Origin: Brasenia schreberi
Taxonomy: Eukaryota > Streptophyta > Magnoliopsida > Nymphaeales > Cabombaceae
NCBI GenBank assembly: GCA_036023115.1
Contig: JAYKKT010000089.1
Coordinates: forward strand, 7,511,501-7,575,500
Reading direction: 5' to 3'
DNA: 64,000 nt
Positions within the stretch are counted from its first letter, which is position 1. Every line of letters starts with the position of its first letter. Positions 49,099 to 60,980 of this stretch are shown here, one piece after another. The notes beneath the pieces are model-generated. The model was not told the DNA's origin and ran no database searches. It was given only the letters and a program-made list of their open reading frames with translations. The translations under genes and the position numbers were made by a program.

Positions 49099-50580
49099 AA
49101 CATCAACTAGACCAAATTAAAGGAGAATATAATAAACAACCTGAAAAGTTGTAGACACATTCCAACGCTATATGAACGAATTATGAAACAAGAACACCCA
49201 CAAAAACTCGAACTCTCAATCAGATTACAAAGACCAACTTGCCCAAATCAACAAAAAACTAGACTAATCCAACAATGATACACAGAACCGAAAGCTCGTA
49301 TCAACAAATTGCAAAACAATAATACCGCAAAGTTTCTCTTTCGCCTCCCTCCCTTTCTCCTTCCCTCTCTCTCTCAAAGAGAAGGGAGAGAATGGCTCTA
49401 TAAACCAGAGAAACCCACACGTGTAAGGAAAATATGAAGAAGGAGAAAGTCAATTTGTAATGTAATTAAATTTCTTATCATCCTTTTCATTATCAAATAT
49501 GGGAAATTATTTTCTATGCTACAAATATTGGTCATTGTTGGTTGAATGCTAATTTCAGAAAGACCAAAGTACCCTCATGAGCTCTTCCTCTTCTCTTGTA
49601 AAATCCCCAGTTAAATCTTGAGGCCCGAACTCCAATCATGCTAGAACTAGTCGGCTCGCTGTGTTAGGCATGCTGTTTCTATATATTATATAGTTTTGAG
49701 TGTTGAGTATTAAATCATCAATTCGCACAAAAGAGGTTCGTAATAAAGATGAAGACGTTGAGATGAACGTATGATCACAGAGAAAAAAAAAATTGTATTC
49801 ACAATGAAATTATTCAAGGCAAATTAAGAGTGATACTGATAGATAATAAAATAATAATAACTTATTTAAAATTATTTGAATACCTAAGTAGGGCCTCATG
49901 TCATCGCCTGTTGTCAAACCAGCTACTTCCTAGCCATTGGTTGGTTTTATACTGCTACACACTCAATATGAAAGCAATCAAATGAAGCTATAATTAGAAG
50001 TTCCGAGAAAGTAAATAGTGATTATGTTAAATAAAAAATACCATAAAAGTATCAAAAGAAAATAATAAAATATAATTTAGCTTCTCTTAAAATAATTGTT
50101 AACATAGCACACATTCAAACCTTAAGAAAACAAAAAAAAAATCATGAAACCAACCTCACCTAATATGGAAAAGGACTTGGTTGTTATTGTTGTTGTTATA
50201 GCTCGGTCCTTAGGCTCATTTGAGCTCGGTCTAACCAAGATTAGCTCAATTATGATCGGCTCAAGATCAAGCTCAGTGAGCTCAAATCAGTTCCATCTCA
50301 ACTGAGCTCGTGAATTACCAGCTCAAATAAATATGGTATATTCATCTATATAAAGCTTTAAGTATAAAATAAAGCTCAATTGATCTTCGGTCGATCGAGT
50401 AGTGGCAAGTTCAATCTCGGCTACAGCTCGAAAAGATAGAATCGAGTTTGAGTTTTTCCAGAGCCAATCTCAAGCGGCCCTGCTCATTGGTAAGGAGGGT
50501 TCTCTTATTTCATTCTTTTTTTCATCTTAAATGTTGAAAGTAAAACATTGATTCGTTAAACTGATTCTAGTATGTGCGCC
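49099..50580. other. TBC promoter side and repeat-derived spacer
   Basis: The first 350 bp is the likely promoter and leader region of the minus-strand TBC gene, with pyrimidine-rich blocks near 49340-49380. At 50155-50205 'taatatggaaaaggacttgg' plus a TTG tail looks like a LINE 3'-end scrap on the plus strand. From 50200 to 50470 the word AGCTC recurs many times, which suggests a decayed element. No gene is seen. Confidence 0.5.
50155..50205 (+). mobile_element. LINE 3'-terminus scrap
   Basis: The sequence corresponds to the LINE terminus 'tagtatgggaaaaggcttag' plus its TTG tail, with several substitutions. Only about 50 bp survives. Confidence 0.45.
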
Positions 50581-50581
50581 C

Positions 50582-50704
50582 ACAGTGTTAGCTCAATGAT
50601 AGGGCGCTCTAGCATTGTTGCTGGTGGTGGGGAGTTCGACTACTAGAGAGTGAATGTGTGTAGGTGTTTGTTAGGCTTCGGCCTCCTCTTATAACCCCAA
50701 AAAA
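50582..50704 (+). mobile_element. SINE family 1, copy a
   Basis: A tRNA-derived SINE. An A-box-like 'ttagctcaatgatagggcgc' and a B-box-like 'gggagttcgactact' are followed by the family's 3' block 'ttaggcttcggcctcctctt' and a short A-rich tail. The 3' block can fold as AGGC-UUCG-GCCU. Target duplication is not clear. Confidence 0.75.
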
Positions 50705-50755
50705 GTCTAATAAGTCATGATAATTTAAGTTAAAGTAATTTAAATTCTCTCTTAA

Positions 50756-50830
50756 AAGAAAAGTTTTAAATAAATAGGGTCAATTTTTCATAGTGATGGA
50801 AGAATTGATGAAAAAGTTTTAAATATATAG
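50756..50830 (+). mobile_element. Internal LINE scrap
   Basis: It contains 'agggtcaatttttcatagtg' and 'atggaagaattgatg', the LINE segment around 'ctagggtcaatttttcagaa' at 16328 and its equivalents near 63350. About 70 bp survives and it cannot code. Confidence 0.6.
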
Positions 50831-50948
50831 CATTTGTTATGCAGTGCATGTGGCTTGTTCCTCTCAGTGACTCAAATGCATACAATTTTAGTGATGGGCC
50901 TAGGCATATAACAGCAACAAAAGGTACTCACAAAGTGGATTGTCCCCA

Positions 50949-51067
50949 GCACTGAGAGCATTAGCTCAATGGCAGGTTGCTCTGGCACCAGTGCTACTGG
51001 TGGGGATTTCGACTCTCGGAGGGTACATGTATTAGACTTCGGCCTCCTCTTGTAACAAAAAAAAAAT
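50949..51067 (+). mobile_element. SINE family 1, copy b, perfect duplication
   Basis: A 119-bp SINE flanked by the exact 17-bp duplication AAAGTGGATTGTCCCCA at 50932-50948 and 51068-51084. It holds 'ttagctcaatggcaggttgc' (A box), 'ggggatttcgactctc' (B box), the 3' block 'ttagacttcggcctcctctt', then 'gtaac' and an A-rich tail. The perfect duplication shows a young insertion and fixes both element borders. Confidence 0.92.
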
Positions 51068-51478
51068 AAAGTGGATTGTCCCCAAGTTAATATGCGGAGA
51101 GGGTATTTTTCAAAAAAATCAGAACACCTGTAAGCTCTTTTCAGATTTGATCGGATTTCCGGTGAGGCGGCTGCCTCAACTCGCCGGCAAGTAGGTCCGC
51201 AATGGTTTTGCTCGTCTCACAATTCTAGCATTAATATGCTGCAATGTCACTAAAGAACCGTATCAAACTGCAACAAAAATCAGACGTTGCCCAGAACCAA
51301 GTGGAGTCGGCGAATTGTTACTAAAGAACCAAATTTTCCCTTTTCTACTGCTGAAAGTTTTAATATTAGATGAGCTGTTAGCCGCATTTGGCAGTCAGAT
51401 AGAGATAGGGTTGTCTTTAATGGCTGACAAGAGAATATTTCTCCATCAACTTTTTAGTTAGACGCGCATCTCTTTCTC

Positions 51479-51500
51479 TTCTCTCTCTCTCTCTCTCTCT

Positions 51501-51566
<66 letters not shown>
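51479..51566. repeat. Compound (CT)n(CA)n(TA)n microsatellite
   Basis: CT, then a short CA run, then a long TA run with one interruption at about 51551. Confidence 0.95.
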
Positions 51567-52911
51567 AAAGATCTTACCTACCACTTATGCTAATTATTAT
51601 TTTTCAGTAAAATGAGTATAATTTTTAAAGTTATAAAGATATTTAAAAAATAACCAGTCTTATTAAACTTATGCTATTAGAAGCAATCGTCATCGTCAGA
51701 GCAGTGTAAGTGACAGGCAGATCCAGTCACTATATATTTATATATAAAGAGAGAGGTGTTGTTTTTTGGGCCTACTCCGATCAAAACCTACTTTATTTTG
51801 TACAATGTTAGTGACTTTTTGGTCTTTATTTTTTGCCCGCTATTCAAAGATTCTTGTGGAGTTTGAATATAAGTTTGCTTTCCCACTAAGGCAGGCAAAT
51901 TACGTATTACACTAAAATATTATAGTTGAAATGGGCTCATCAATTTATTTTCTTTTGGTACACGGGAACATTATGATTGGAAGAGCGAACAACACCCCTC
52001 AGATCCATATTAGAGGGTCATTCAATACCTGGAGCATATATTCATGGTCGAAAACTATAAACGATACACCAAATCACTTTTAAGTGGTCATTCTTGACAT
52101 GCCGATTCGATGGTAGATCACAAATATGATAGATGTTAGAGGTTTTCAAAGATCCCGGAGCCAAACTGCTAGAACGGTTCGGTTCATAATTTTAGTGTTG
52201 GAATTAAACAGAACCAAGTTTATGATGAATGACTTTAGTACCATATTGAGTAGAGAACTTTGTTGAAAGATACGTTAAGCACTATAAAAACTATTGAAGG
52301 AACACTGAACAAGACACTCTTTCTCGATCATGTGTAGTATGATATTAAATTAATTTCTTTATAAGAGAGAATGTTATTCACGGGAACTTGTGACTCGACT
52401 CTTCCACTGCCACTCTTATATTGCACTACAATAAGAATTGTGGTTTAGAACCAACCGAAACTATCGGTTTGGTTTGAGTACCAAGAATTACGAATAGTGG
52501 TTTGGTTCAAGGTTGAGGCTAAGATATTGGCTTATATACAAACTTGAAACTAAAGATATATAATTATTAATTTCATTATAGAAGTCTTGTCTTTAAAAGA
52601 ATAAAGTATTCGATAGTTGATAATAAAATAAATGATATGAAGAATATGAAATCAATTGAGTCATTTGAGAAACCATTGATAGGCATTGTCACCGTCTTTT
52701 TTCTGTCTGGGATTGTCATCATTTATTGTGCATAAGGAGCATTAAACAGCTTCTTTAGAAATAGGCTGTAGCTTATATAATTGATGGCGATATGCCACAA
52801 GGTGCAAGATGATGTCACCTTCAAAAACGGCTCTATAGCCGTTGAGGTTCTTATTTTTTGGAAGCCAAGGCCTTTATCTATTGGCTGCTTAGAAGCTCTT
52901 CCCCAATTATT

Positions 52912-52951
<40 letters not shown>
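52912..52951. repeat. Compound (GT)n(GA)n microsatellite
   Basis: About 19 bases of GT pass directly into about 21 bases of GA. The same GT-to-GA order is found at 57073-57125. Confidence 0.95.
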
Positions 52952-53055
52952 TTTGAGCAATTATACATGGGGGCCTTGTGCTCTGTCTTCTATAAAGAAC
53001 TCACTTAGTGGAAGAGAAGGCTTGTTTTTGGTGGGACGATTCCAAAAAAAAAAGT

Positions 53056-53185
53056 CTTTCATTTCTTTTGTTAAGAGGAAGCCGAAGCCTAACACTCACA
53101 TCCAAATATGCACCCACTGAGAATCGAACTCCCCACCAGCAGCAATAGTGCTGAGCACCCTCCCATTGAGATGATGCTATGGGTT
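53056..53185 (-). mobile_element. SINE family 1, copy d
   Basis: On the minus strand it reads 'catctcaatgggagggtgct' (A-box region), 'gggagttcgattctc' (B box), and the 3' block 'ttaggcttcggcttcctctt'. The hairpin is kept with a G-U pair (AGGC-UUCG-GCUU). The duplication is not evident. Confidence 0.75.
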
Positions 53186-53269
53186 TTCACCCATTTGAAG
53201 TATTGGAACAACCCAACACAAAAGCTTGAAGGATAGGAGACTTATGTCACCGCCTATGTCAAACATTTG

Positions 53270-53350
53270 GCTTGTTCAAACACAACCTAGGTGGGGTTGG
53301 CTACATGGATTGTAGAACTCTATCTTATACCATATTAGCATTTAACTTAA
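53270..53350 (-). mobile_element. LINE 3'-end relic
   Basis: 'ggtggggttggctacatgga' and 'accatattagcatttaactt' correspond to 'gacggggtcggctacatgga' and 'gccatgttagcagttaactc' in LINE copy D. About 80 bp survives. Confidence 0.5.
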
Positions 53351-53380
53351 AAAAAGTTGGATAGTGTTATTGATTATTAT

Positions 53381-53509
53381 TTTTTTGTTACAAGAAGAGA
53401 ACGAAGCTTAACACCCGCACCCACACATGTATCGCTTCGGAGTCAAACTCCCCACCAACAGCTTCAACACTGAGGCACATTGCCGTTGAGCTAATGCAAT
53501 GGGTACAAT
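53381..53509 (-). mobile_element. SINE family 1, copy e (degenerate)
   Basis: On the minus strand it keeps 'ttagctcaacggcaatgtgc' (A-box region), 'ggggagtttgactccg' (B box) and a worn 3' block 'ttaagcttcgttctcttctt', where the hairpin is broken. It is the oldest of the five copies by appearance. Confidence 0.65.
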
Positions 53510-54039
53510 GTTTATTTATTTTGTTCTTTTACTTATAGTCCTTTTCTTTTCTCAAGCTTTTTTATCGAACTTTTATATTTCAATACATGTCTAAACGGTC
53601 ATAAGTATGCCTACTTAATTTTATGTTCCTATCATTGTTCCGCCAACTTTTTTTCTAATAACCTCATAATCACGATTGACGTGGATAAGTTAGTACTACT
53701 TCTAACCAACTGCCATGGTTAGATTGCTAGACAGGCTACAGAGATGAATATTAATAGTTAGATCCAACATGCTTCGTGGTTTATTCGTGATGCAAGAAGA
53801 ATTCACCAGGAGAATTTATTATTTAAATTTATATTCTTTTTCCTTATAAGCATGTTATCGAAGGCCTGCTTTAATCACATAAATCACATTAAATCTATTC
53901 ACACTATCAGATTTTTCTTTTGAGTGAAATGGGGATGCCGAAACCCTAGCCAGAATACTCTTTGTTCTATATTTATCTTATATTTCTTTTGCAAAATCAG
54001 GTTTTACGTCAATGGTTTTTAAAATTGCAGGTAGTAATG
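53510..54039. other. Intergenic stretch, nothing recognised
   Basis: AT-rich sequence between two SINE clusters. I see no gene, RNA or clear repeat. Confidence 0.5.
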
Positions 54040-54155
54040 CACAAGAAGCAATACATTCGCCTGGCTAGGGGGTCGACTCACAAGCTCAAGGTCAAGAGAT
54101 CGATGCCCAGGGTGTGCATCTTGCTCCTCCGATTGTACCCACAAAAGAAATTAAA
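54040..54155 (+). mobile_element. SINE-like element, family 2 (copy B)
   Basis: The best-preserved copy of this family. It has the A-box-like 'cctggctagggggtcgactc', the B-box-like 'agatcgatgccc', a 'gggtgtgcatcttgctcc' block and an A-rich tail. It aligns with 835-965 and with the minus strand of 56130-56300. Target duplications are not evident. Confidence 0.6.
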
Positions 54156-54386
54156 ATTATGATCACTAAACATTAACGAGGGCTAATCAAGAAAAGAAAA
54201 AGATGAGCAATCAATTTTCCGAGCGACCAACTTAAAAGTTACAGTAGAATGGAGTCTCTACCTTGAAAATCTTCCCCCCTCCTGGTGGTTGAAATCCAAT
54301 TGTTGCTTGGGTGATTGCTGGAATTGGACGCTTTTAGCGTATTTAACATCATCATCCAGTGGCACTAATTAAAACTTGAAAGGTCA

Positions 54387-54510
54387 GCACCGAGAAAATT
54401 AGCTCAACAACAGGGCTTTCTAGCCCCGTTGCTGCTAGTGGGGAGTTCAACTCTCAAAGGGTGCATAGAGAACATGTTAGGCTTCGGCCTCCTCATGTAA
54501 ATGAAAAAAA
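54387..54510 (+). mobile_element. SINE family 1, copy c, perfect duplication
   Basis: A 124-bp SINE flanked by the exact 16-bp duplication AAAACTTGAAAGGTCA at 54371-54386 and 54511-54526. It holds 'ttagctcaacaacagggctt' (A box), 'ggggagttcaactctc' (B box), the perfect 3' hairpin block 'ttaggcttcggcctcctc', then 'atgtaaatg' and poly-A. Confidence 0.92.
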
Positions 54511-54526
54511 AAAACTTGAAAGGTCA

Positions 54527-57060
54527 AAAGAAAATTTAAGAAGAGATAATTCACAAAAAAGAAAATAATTAGGGACATGAAACAGGGACACATGAAAGTG
54601 ACACGAAATGCATAATGTCTATGTGACACTCATGCAAGCTCAGGGACAAGGCGAATATGTGTTTGGCTAAGCTTAGGTTTAGGGCTAAATATTTAAAACA
54701 AATGTTATATTTTCATAAAGAAGTCCCTCTCAAGGCCATCGATACATTCCTGTCAGGTTAGGTCAGTCAAGTGCGAGTGCTTTCTCACTCACTACCTAAC
54801 GCATCTTTATAAAGTAGTGGACACGAATATTTTTCGGGTGAGGTGAAGTTCATTCGGGTGAAATTTAGGTGGGCGGTTATGTATTTTTTTTTTAAAAGTA
54901 TGGGCTGTTCCTACATATTTGTTGGAACTTTCCAGATTTCGGGTCGGGGAGCCACCTCATCTTGCACACGAATAGGTCCATCACTACCTATATATGAGTG
55001 TGAAGTCTAGTATAAGCTTTTACTTTGGTAAATATCGTGAATTCAACATGCAGTTTCTTGTGATAAAATTATGCTTTGCTACCTTACCTCATTGAGTATT
55101 CATGTTGGTGCACATTGATTATCAATTTTTTCTTATAGGCACCTGAATAAGAGAGTAGATCAAAATAAAAGGGGGTTTCATTAATTAGCTTAATGCATCT
55201 TCTCGAAGTCTTAAGCAGAGACCCGAGACCCGAGGGACCTAGAGTGTCATATGGACCCCGACTAAATCACGGGTATCCGGAAGCCCACAAGGACCTTAAC
55301 CTTAATTAAACCATGGGTATCCGGAAACCGACTAATCTGGTTCGAGCCTCTGGTTTCGAATCACAGGCTATTATTGCACACGGTTTTAACCATGGTTATA
55401 ATTTTTTTATTTCTCAAAAATCTGGGTGTGCGGTGCGCATCAGCCATCTCTCTCTCTCTCTACAATGATTTGAGAACCATGGTGTAAACCAAGGAGAATG
55501 CAAAGGCTAGAGTAAGAAAATCAACAGGAATTAAATGCCTATTATAAGTTGGTCATTAAATATTTCATATGCTGACCATAGGAAGACGAACCCACCCCAC
55601 CATACACAAGGAAGTGTAATGATTGACGCTATATGGTGCGTACATCCCCGTCAGCATTCTTATCTTGGTGTTAAACAAAGTCTCACCCATCCGTATCTGC
55701 TTGCTTGCTCGTTTGTCACACCGTGAATACCATACATCCACAATCATTCGGTGCGCATTAAACAAAGTCCATTTCTCTTACGCGAAACCACGGTCTAACA
55801 TTAACTTTTCTGCGCAATAGGCATGCAACTTGGATCTCACGTTTGCTTTGTGGACCCGCTTTGGGGGACAAAACTTAATGACCCAGGCCCACCATCCAAA
55901 TCCAGGATCCAACTAAAATGGATCCTCACTTACCTCTCATATTCAGCTTAAAAAAACAAATTTTATCCAAAATGAAGAACAGAAATACATGCGCACGCAC
56001 ATATATTATGTATATGTGTGTGTATGAATAGATAGATATACAAGATATGAACTACGTGAATACAATATATATTTATGAATTGGAGCCATACATTTCTTAA
56101 ACGAGCCCAGATACTTGTTTGATTTCTTAGCTGATTGTATCCCTAGTTTGGAGATGCTTCCGGGGCTGTGAAATAAACTAAAGTTACGGTGAAAGAATAG
56201 ATGCTGAAGCCAGATGAATGCGTCGGGTATTGAACGTATGAACTTCAATTCGTGGATTGACCCTCTAGCCAGGTGAACGATTTCGGATTTCAGTGTGTGC
56301 TTCTCTTTAATGGGTAGAGAGTCGTACATTTATGATAAAGGTCGTATTAGAAAGCTAAACTTTAGCTGAAATGATCAAGAATTCATTTCCTCAAGGAAGC
56401 TTCTGCAGAATGATCAAGGTTTTCGAGTTTAATGAGCTTGATTTTGGTTTGTCTAGCTCTCGACCCGCCTTGGAGCCTGGTTCGTATTAAATGCAGAAGG
56501 CAAGTCATGAGCTAACAACATTCTAATGAGACGAACCACGAACAGACCCAGCTAGGCTTATTTGACCCATTTTACAGCCTAATCAAGCGACATTTGGTTC
56601 AAATGAAGCTTCTTGAAACTACAGGAATCCTATGTAATGCTTTTCCATGGGAAATATTTTCCGATGAAAAAAGCTTACGAGGGCCCGCAAGAAGTCATCA
56701 CGGGTGGGATCTGCCAACCGCGCTTCTCGCAAACGACTGCATTTGTTCTCTTCAGTCATGGAAATCCAGGCATTTTTTCTTGCAGAAAATTCCATTTCCC
56801 GTGAAAACAAACGGCCCTCTGGGAATGGATTGTAAAGGACGTCCATGATTAGTGAGTGCCAAACGAGCACCACAAGATTTGACAGGTTGGTTGCAGAAAA
56901 GATGCTTCCCCCTTGTAAATCCACTAAAGGAAGATGATAATTGCTGCTCACCATTACTGATACTGTTCATCATCTGACTTGAAAGAGGCCATTTTGCTTG
57001 CTTTGTGCGCAATGTACGTGCAATATGATGAGAACATTGACTAAGGTTTAGAGCACATAG
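54527..57060. other. Intergenic stretch with scattered relics
   Basis: No gene is supported. A degenerate repeat of 'gggtatccggaa' occurs near 55270 and 55316. A stretch at 56585-56880 starts near 'catttggttcaaatg' and ends near 'gagtgccaaacgag', as many non-autonomous plant DNA elements do, but I could not match the ends as inverted repeats. Confidence 0.45.
56130..56300 (-). mobile_element. SINE-like element, family 2 (copy C)
   Basis: On the minus strand it reads 'cacctggctagagggtcaat', 'cacgaattgaagttcatacg' and 'gttcaatacccgacgcattc', parallel to the A-box, spacer and B-box blocks of copy B. It is more diverged toward its 3' end. Confidence 0.5.
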
Positions 57061-57069
57061 GCTAATTTG

Positions 57070-57072
<3 letters not shown>

Positions 57073-57125
<53 letters not shown>
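57073..57125. repeat. Compound (GT)n(GA)n microsatellite
   Basis: About 34 bases of TG/GT run into about 19 bases of GA with no interruption. Confidence 0.95.
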
Positions 57126-58980
57126 TCATCTTGATAATGTTGTGAGGAACAAACATATCAAATTAGACTGGAGCCAGACCAGGAACGGGGGACCCCTCTT
57201 AGTTCGGTTCCGATTCCACCTTCTATGGAACCGGAGCCGGTGGTTTCAAACTGCTGATTCCACATTTCGTTCAATTCTTTTTATACATTTCAAAATTCTC
57301 AATGATCTTTTCCGAGCGGTTTAAGACTCAAATCAAACCCAGAAATGGAACCGGCCAGTCCTGGTTCAGTCCCAGTTCCTCATTTCAGGAAAACAGGAAC
57401 CGGCCATCTATACTTGAGTGTGGTCCGAATCCACGCTTCCATCAACTCTAACGTATACTAGCGAAGCCCAGCTCATCTCCGTCTCTTGGATGGTGGAGAT
57501 GAAAAATATTCAGGACCTAAATCCAAACCTCAATTTGTTTGGATCTATATGAATAACCGGATTTGCTATTCGAACCCAATTCATATATGGACATGTCTCA
57601 TCAAAATATCCACTTCATGTTTCCTGTTTTCATAAGAGAGGTGGGTTAGGTGAATCCTTTCCAGTTTTGCGCATTGAACTCCTGACTTCGCATCACAAAA
57701 CCGATCCACTAAGCCAACTGTGCCACTTCTGCAAATTGGGTTCTACTTACTATTAGTAGCGAGTTTCTTAAAATACTAAGAAGTAAACTCTCTGCATGCT
57801 GGTTGCACAAGGAGCCATGGCTCTCCTGGCCAAAGTTGAAGGTCTTGAGTTCGATAGCCAGCGTCTACATATTTGTGAACATCTGCCTAACACAAGGTTG
57901 TTGAAATTTGTGGGCATCTCCCAAATCTTTACCACACAAAAATCAGAGAATACAACAAAACGCATACAGCGGAGTCATTTGGCCAGTGGCGGATCTACGT
58001 AGAGGTGAGGTGGGGCGGCCACGCACCTGAACTTCGAAGTGTCAATTGAAAAAACTATAGCAGTTGAATCCATGGTTATAACACATATTTAGGTCAGTTG
58101 TGAGTTTGAGCTCACCATGATCCGCTACAAAGACAGACTGAGCTTGAATACCTTCACGTTTGATCCTTCCACATTAAAATGCCAAACTTTTTTCTATTTT
58201 GCAAAGTTATTGATAATATTAGAGCTCATATTTGGGTATGTCGAGCTCAAATTTTGTTCCACTTTTCGATTATATCTTACAAATATTTGATACCATGTAC
58301 AACAGAATTTTGGATTAATTGGATTTTAGTCTTCTTGTATCATTATCTGAACCCAACTACCCTAACTTCTGAATATTGGGATTTGATAAGACCATACTAT
58401 ATCCAAATCTGATTCAGTCATGTTCTTATGTCATGAAGTTTGCAATGCAGTGTGAGATGCAAAACTTGAAGCCTCTGAATGCAGTATCAATTAGATCCTG
58501 TGATGGATTTGGATATGGATATGCATACATCATTTTATTTTGTATGATATAGTACAACACTATTTGGTAAGATTGGAATTGTCAAGTTCTTCCACAAGAA
58601 AGATAGCAATGCACAAATATCTTCAAGCCATAGGTTATAATAACATTTAGGTTTATTCGTCACCTATGGTATTAAGGACTGAATGTAAAAGGCACCAGCG
58701 AATTCCTGCATGATACAATGAAGACCTCTGGACTCGCCTTGCACTACCACAGTGAAATCCTAAACAAACCAGTGTAGTATGATGAGTTTCTGTAATTCAT
58801 AATTGCTAAGTTAAGAATTACAGTGGGTTTTCTAAAACAGAAATAAGCTGTAATTTTTTTTTAAAACCATAATCAAAATTTTAAAAACATAAAAATATAA
58901 ATGGTTTTGTGGTACAGAACGATAATATCACACAATACGGTGCAATATTCACAAAATAAATGTGAAAATGATATATGCGT
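57126..58980. other. Intergenic stretch with tRNA-like repeat traces
   Basis: No gene is supported. Near 57170-57420 the words 'ggaaccgg' and 'aaccggcc' recur. Near 57650-57735 (minus strand 'cagttggcttagtggatcgg' ... 'caggagttcaatgcg') and 57795-57935 (plus strand 'cttgagttcgatagcc') there are tRNA-box-like blocks that may be further SINEs, but only one copy of each is visible. A 'cagtggcggatctacg' terminus-like word at 57983 resembles 'cagtggtgaagcgagg' at 59279. Confidence 0.45.
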
Positions 58981-59250
58981 AAGCCTGCAATTTGATACCC
59001 GCATTGATATTAACATTCAATAACCTGTGAAGAGATGCCGATGATTGGTTTCTGGATTGAGTGTCACCTGAATTTGAGGGAGGGTAGCAATCTGTGGTTT
59101 AATGTATCTTCTCCAGTGACAATATATTTATAAACTGCTTATGCCTGTAATTTGATACCCGGGTTGATATTAACATTCAATAACCTGCTAAGAGATGCCA
59201 ATGGTTCAATCCTGGATTGAGTTCGACCTAAATTTCAAGATCCATTGTCT
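58981..59250. repeat. Direct duplication, offset about 162 bp
   Basis: Copies at about 58981-59080 and 59143-59240 share 'gatattaacattcaataacc' preceded by 'aatttgatacccg' and followed by 'aagagatgcc.atg' and 'tggattgagt'. They are moderately diverged. Confidence 0.85.
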
Positions 59251-59861
59251 GGTTCTGATTTTGTATGAAGTTTTGTATACAGTGGTGAAGCGAGGAATTT
59301 TTGGGATGAGGTGCACTTGTATTTCACGTCTACAAAGTACTCATATTTTCTAATAAACAACGGAGGACCTAAGAACTTTTTAAATCTCACCTTGCCCTAA
59401 AGTGGGTCAAATCCACATATAAAGTACATACAACCGACTAACACAACCCACATCTAGTTTTAGTTTGGTTTCTATATCCTTATAAATCTGAATCAAATTT
59501 GTTTCGGCAGAGTTAGGATTGTCCATGGTCTTGATTGGTTCACCTCAAAGCTCAACCTGAAACCAAACCAACACAATTGGTTCTCGACTTTTGAAGAACC
59601 GAACAAAACCATTATAAGTCATGAAATTGAATCAAACCGCACCATCGGTTCCGATTTGTTTTGGTTACAAGCTGTGCCTCTTCATCTAAGGAAAGTTACA
59701 TGCAATCTCCTAATAATAGGATGATCAATGCTATAAGGTACACAATGTATGCCACTTAGAAGAAGGCATAAAGGAAACAAAAATTCCATTGTGTGAAGAA
59801 CAGTAACAATCCAACTCCAAAGACTACACTAACACTATTAGAGTGTCAAAATTTACAATAT

Positions 59862-59977
<116 letters not shown>

Positions 59978-60861
59978 CCGTGCAGGTGCTTCACTAGGTT
60001 CTAATTCTCAGACCGTGAACCAAACTACAAAAATTGTTTCGTTTTCAAACTGAACCAAACCAAACTGTAAAACAAAAGAAAGAAACCAAATCACCAAGTA
60101 TGGTTCAGTTCCTTGAACACCTCTAAATGGGGTATATTATATTTGATTTAGTAATAGTGTCTTGATCTAACCAAGGTATGATCCTCCAGTCTTATCCTTT
60201 GTTTTATCCTTACCTGTGCATCAAATGCAATTCAAATATAAAGATTAACGGATCTAACCTGAGTTCCTTGGGCAAAAAAGTGTAGTTGGAATACTGGGTT
60301 GTTGATCTCTTAGGATGAATGGCAACGAACCATCCGTACTTTCACTGGAATTCATGAAGACTGGCTTGTGTTGGAGTTCAGTATGAAGCCAGATTCTGAA
60401 CAAAGGATGGTGACATAATCCAGGCCCAAATGGTGTTTGGGTTTGATAATATCTCAAATTGACGTAGATTATCTATGATTAATGTAGAAAATTTGAAAGC
60501 TAAATCAAAACTAAGAAACTAAGGGGGATATGGGAGAAGAACAAGGAATACCATAGATTTCACCAAGTCTCTCATGCATATCGAATTAACAACCGTGTGC
60601 ATCTATTTACAGATTAAGATTCACAAGAATAAGATTTTAACTGTGATAAACTATTTAATAAACATAGAACCATGTATACATATATTACTTTATATTAGAT
60701 ATGTCTGTGTATGTGTGTGTTTGAGAGAGAGAAAGAGAGCATGTGTTCTGGGTTACCTTCTTTGACACCTGGGGGAGTTTAGATCAGATTTGGGTAACTA
60801 ATGTCCGAGCCGAAACCCGCACCACGGGCATGGAAATATTAGGTTGAAATCGAGGCACCCA

Positions 60862-60897
<36 letters not shown>

Positions 60898-60898
60898 G
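60862..60898. repeat. (CT)n tract upstream of bS16
   Basis: A pyrimidine tract 83-119 bp upstream of the bS16 start codon. It sits where a plant core promoter or 5' UTR CT-rich block is often found. Confidence 0.9.
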
Positions 60899-60980
60899 TT
60901 GCCTGACGAAGTTCGTGATTTGTACGATTGGTTTTCAAGCAGAGCAAGGATAAAGTTTGATTTCGAGAAGGGAGGAGAAG

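Larger units (their letters stand above)
51085..53040. other. Intergenic stretch between SINE clusters
   Basis: No gene is supported. It holds the second 'ggtgaggcggctgcc' repeat near 51160, a (CT)n(CA)n(TA)n array at 51479-51566, a run of 'gaaccaa' and 'ggtttggtt' words near 52440-52520 that looks transposon-derived, and a (GT)n(GA)n array at 52912-52951. Confidence 0.5.

Noticed and set aside
50582..51067. Possible tRNA genes
   Set aside because: A- and B-box words are present, but cloverleaf stems are not, and the copies carry a shared non-tRNA tail, poly-A and target duplications. They are SINEs.
56585..56880. Candidate non-autonomous DNA transposon
   Set aside because: The ends recall common plant elements (TTTGG ... 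CCAAA), but I could not match terminal inverted repeats or a target duplication.
60957..60980. Upstream in-frame start for bS16
   Set aside because: The codon is TTG, and the ATG at 60981 gives the known family N-terminus MVVRIRLSR.
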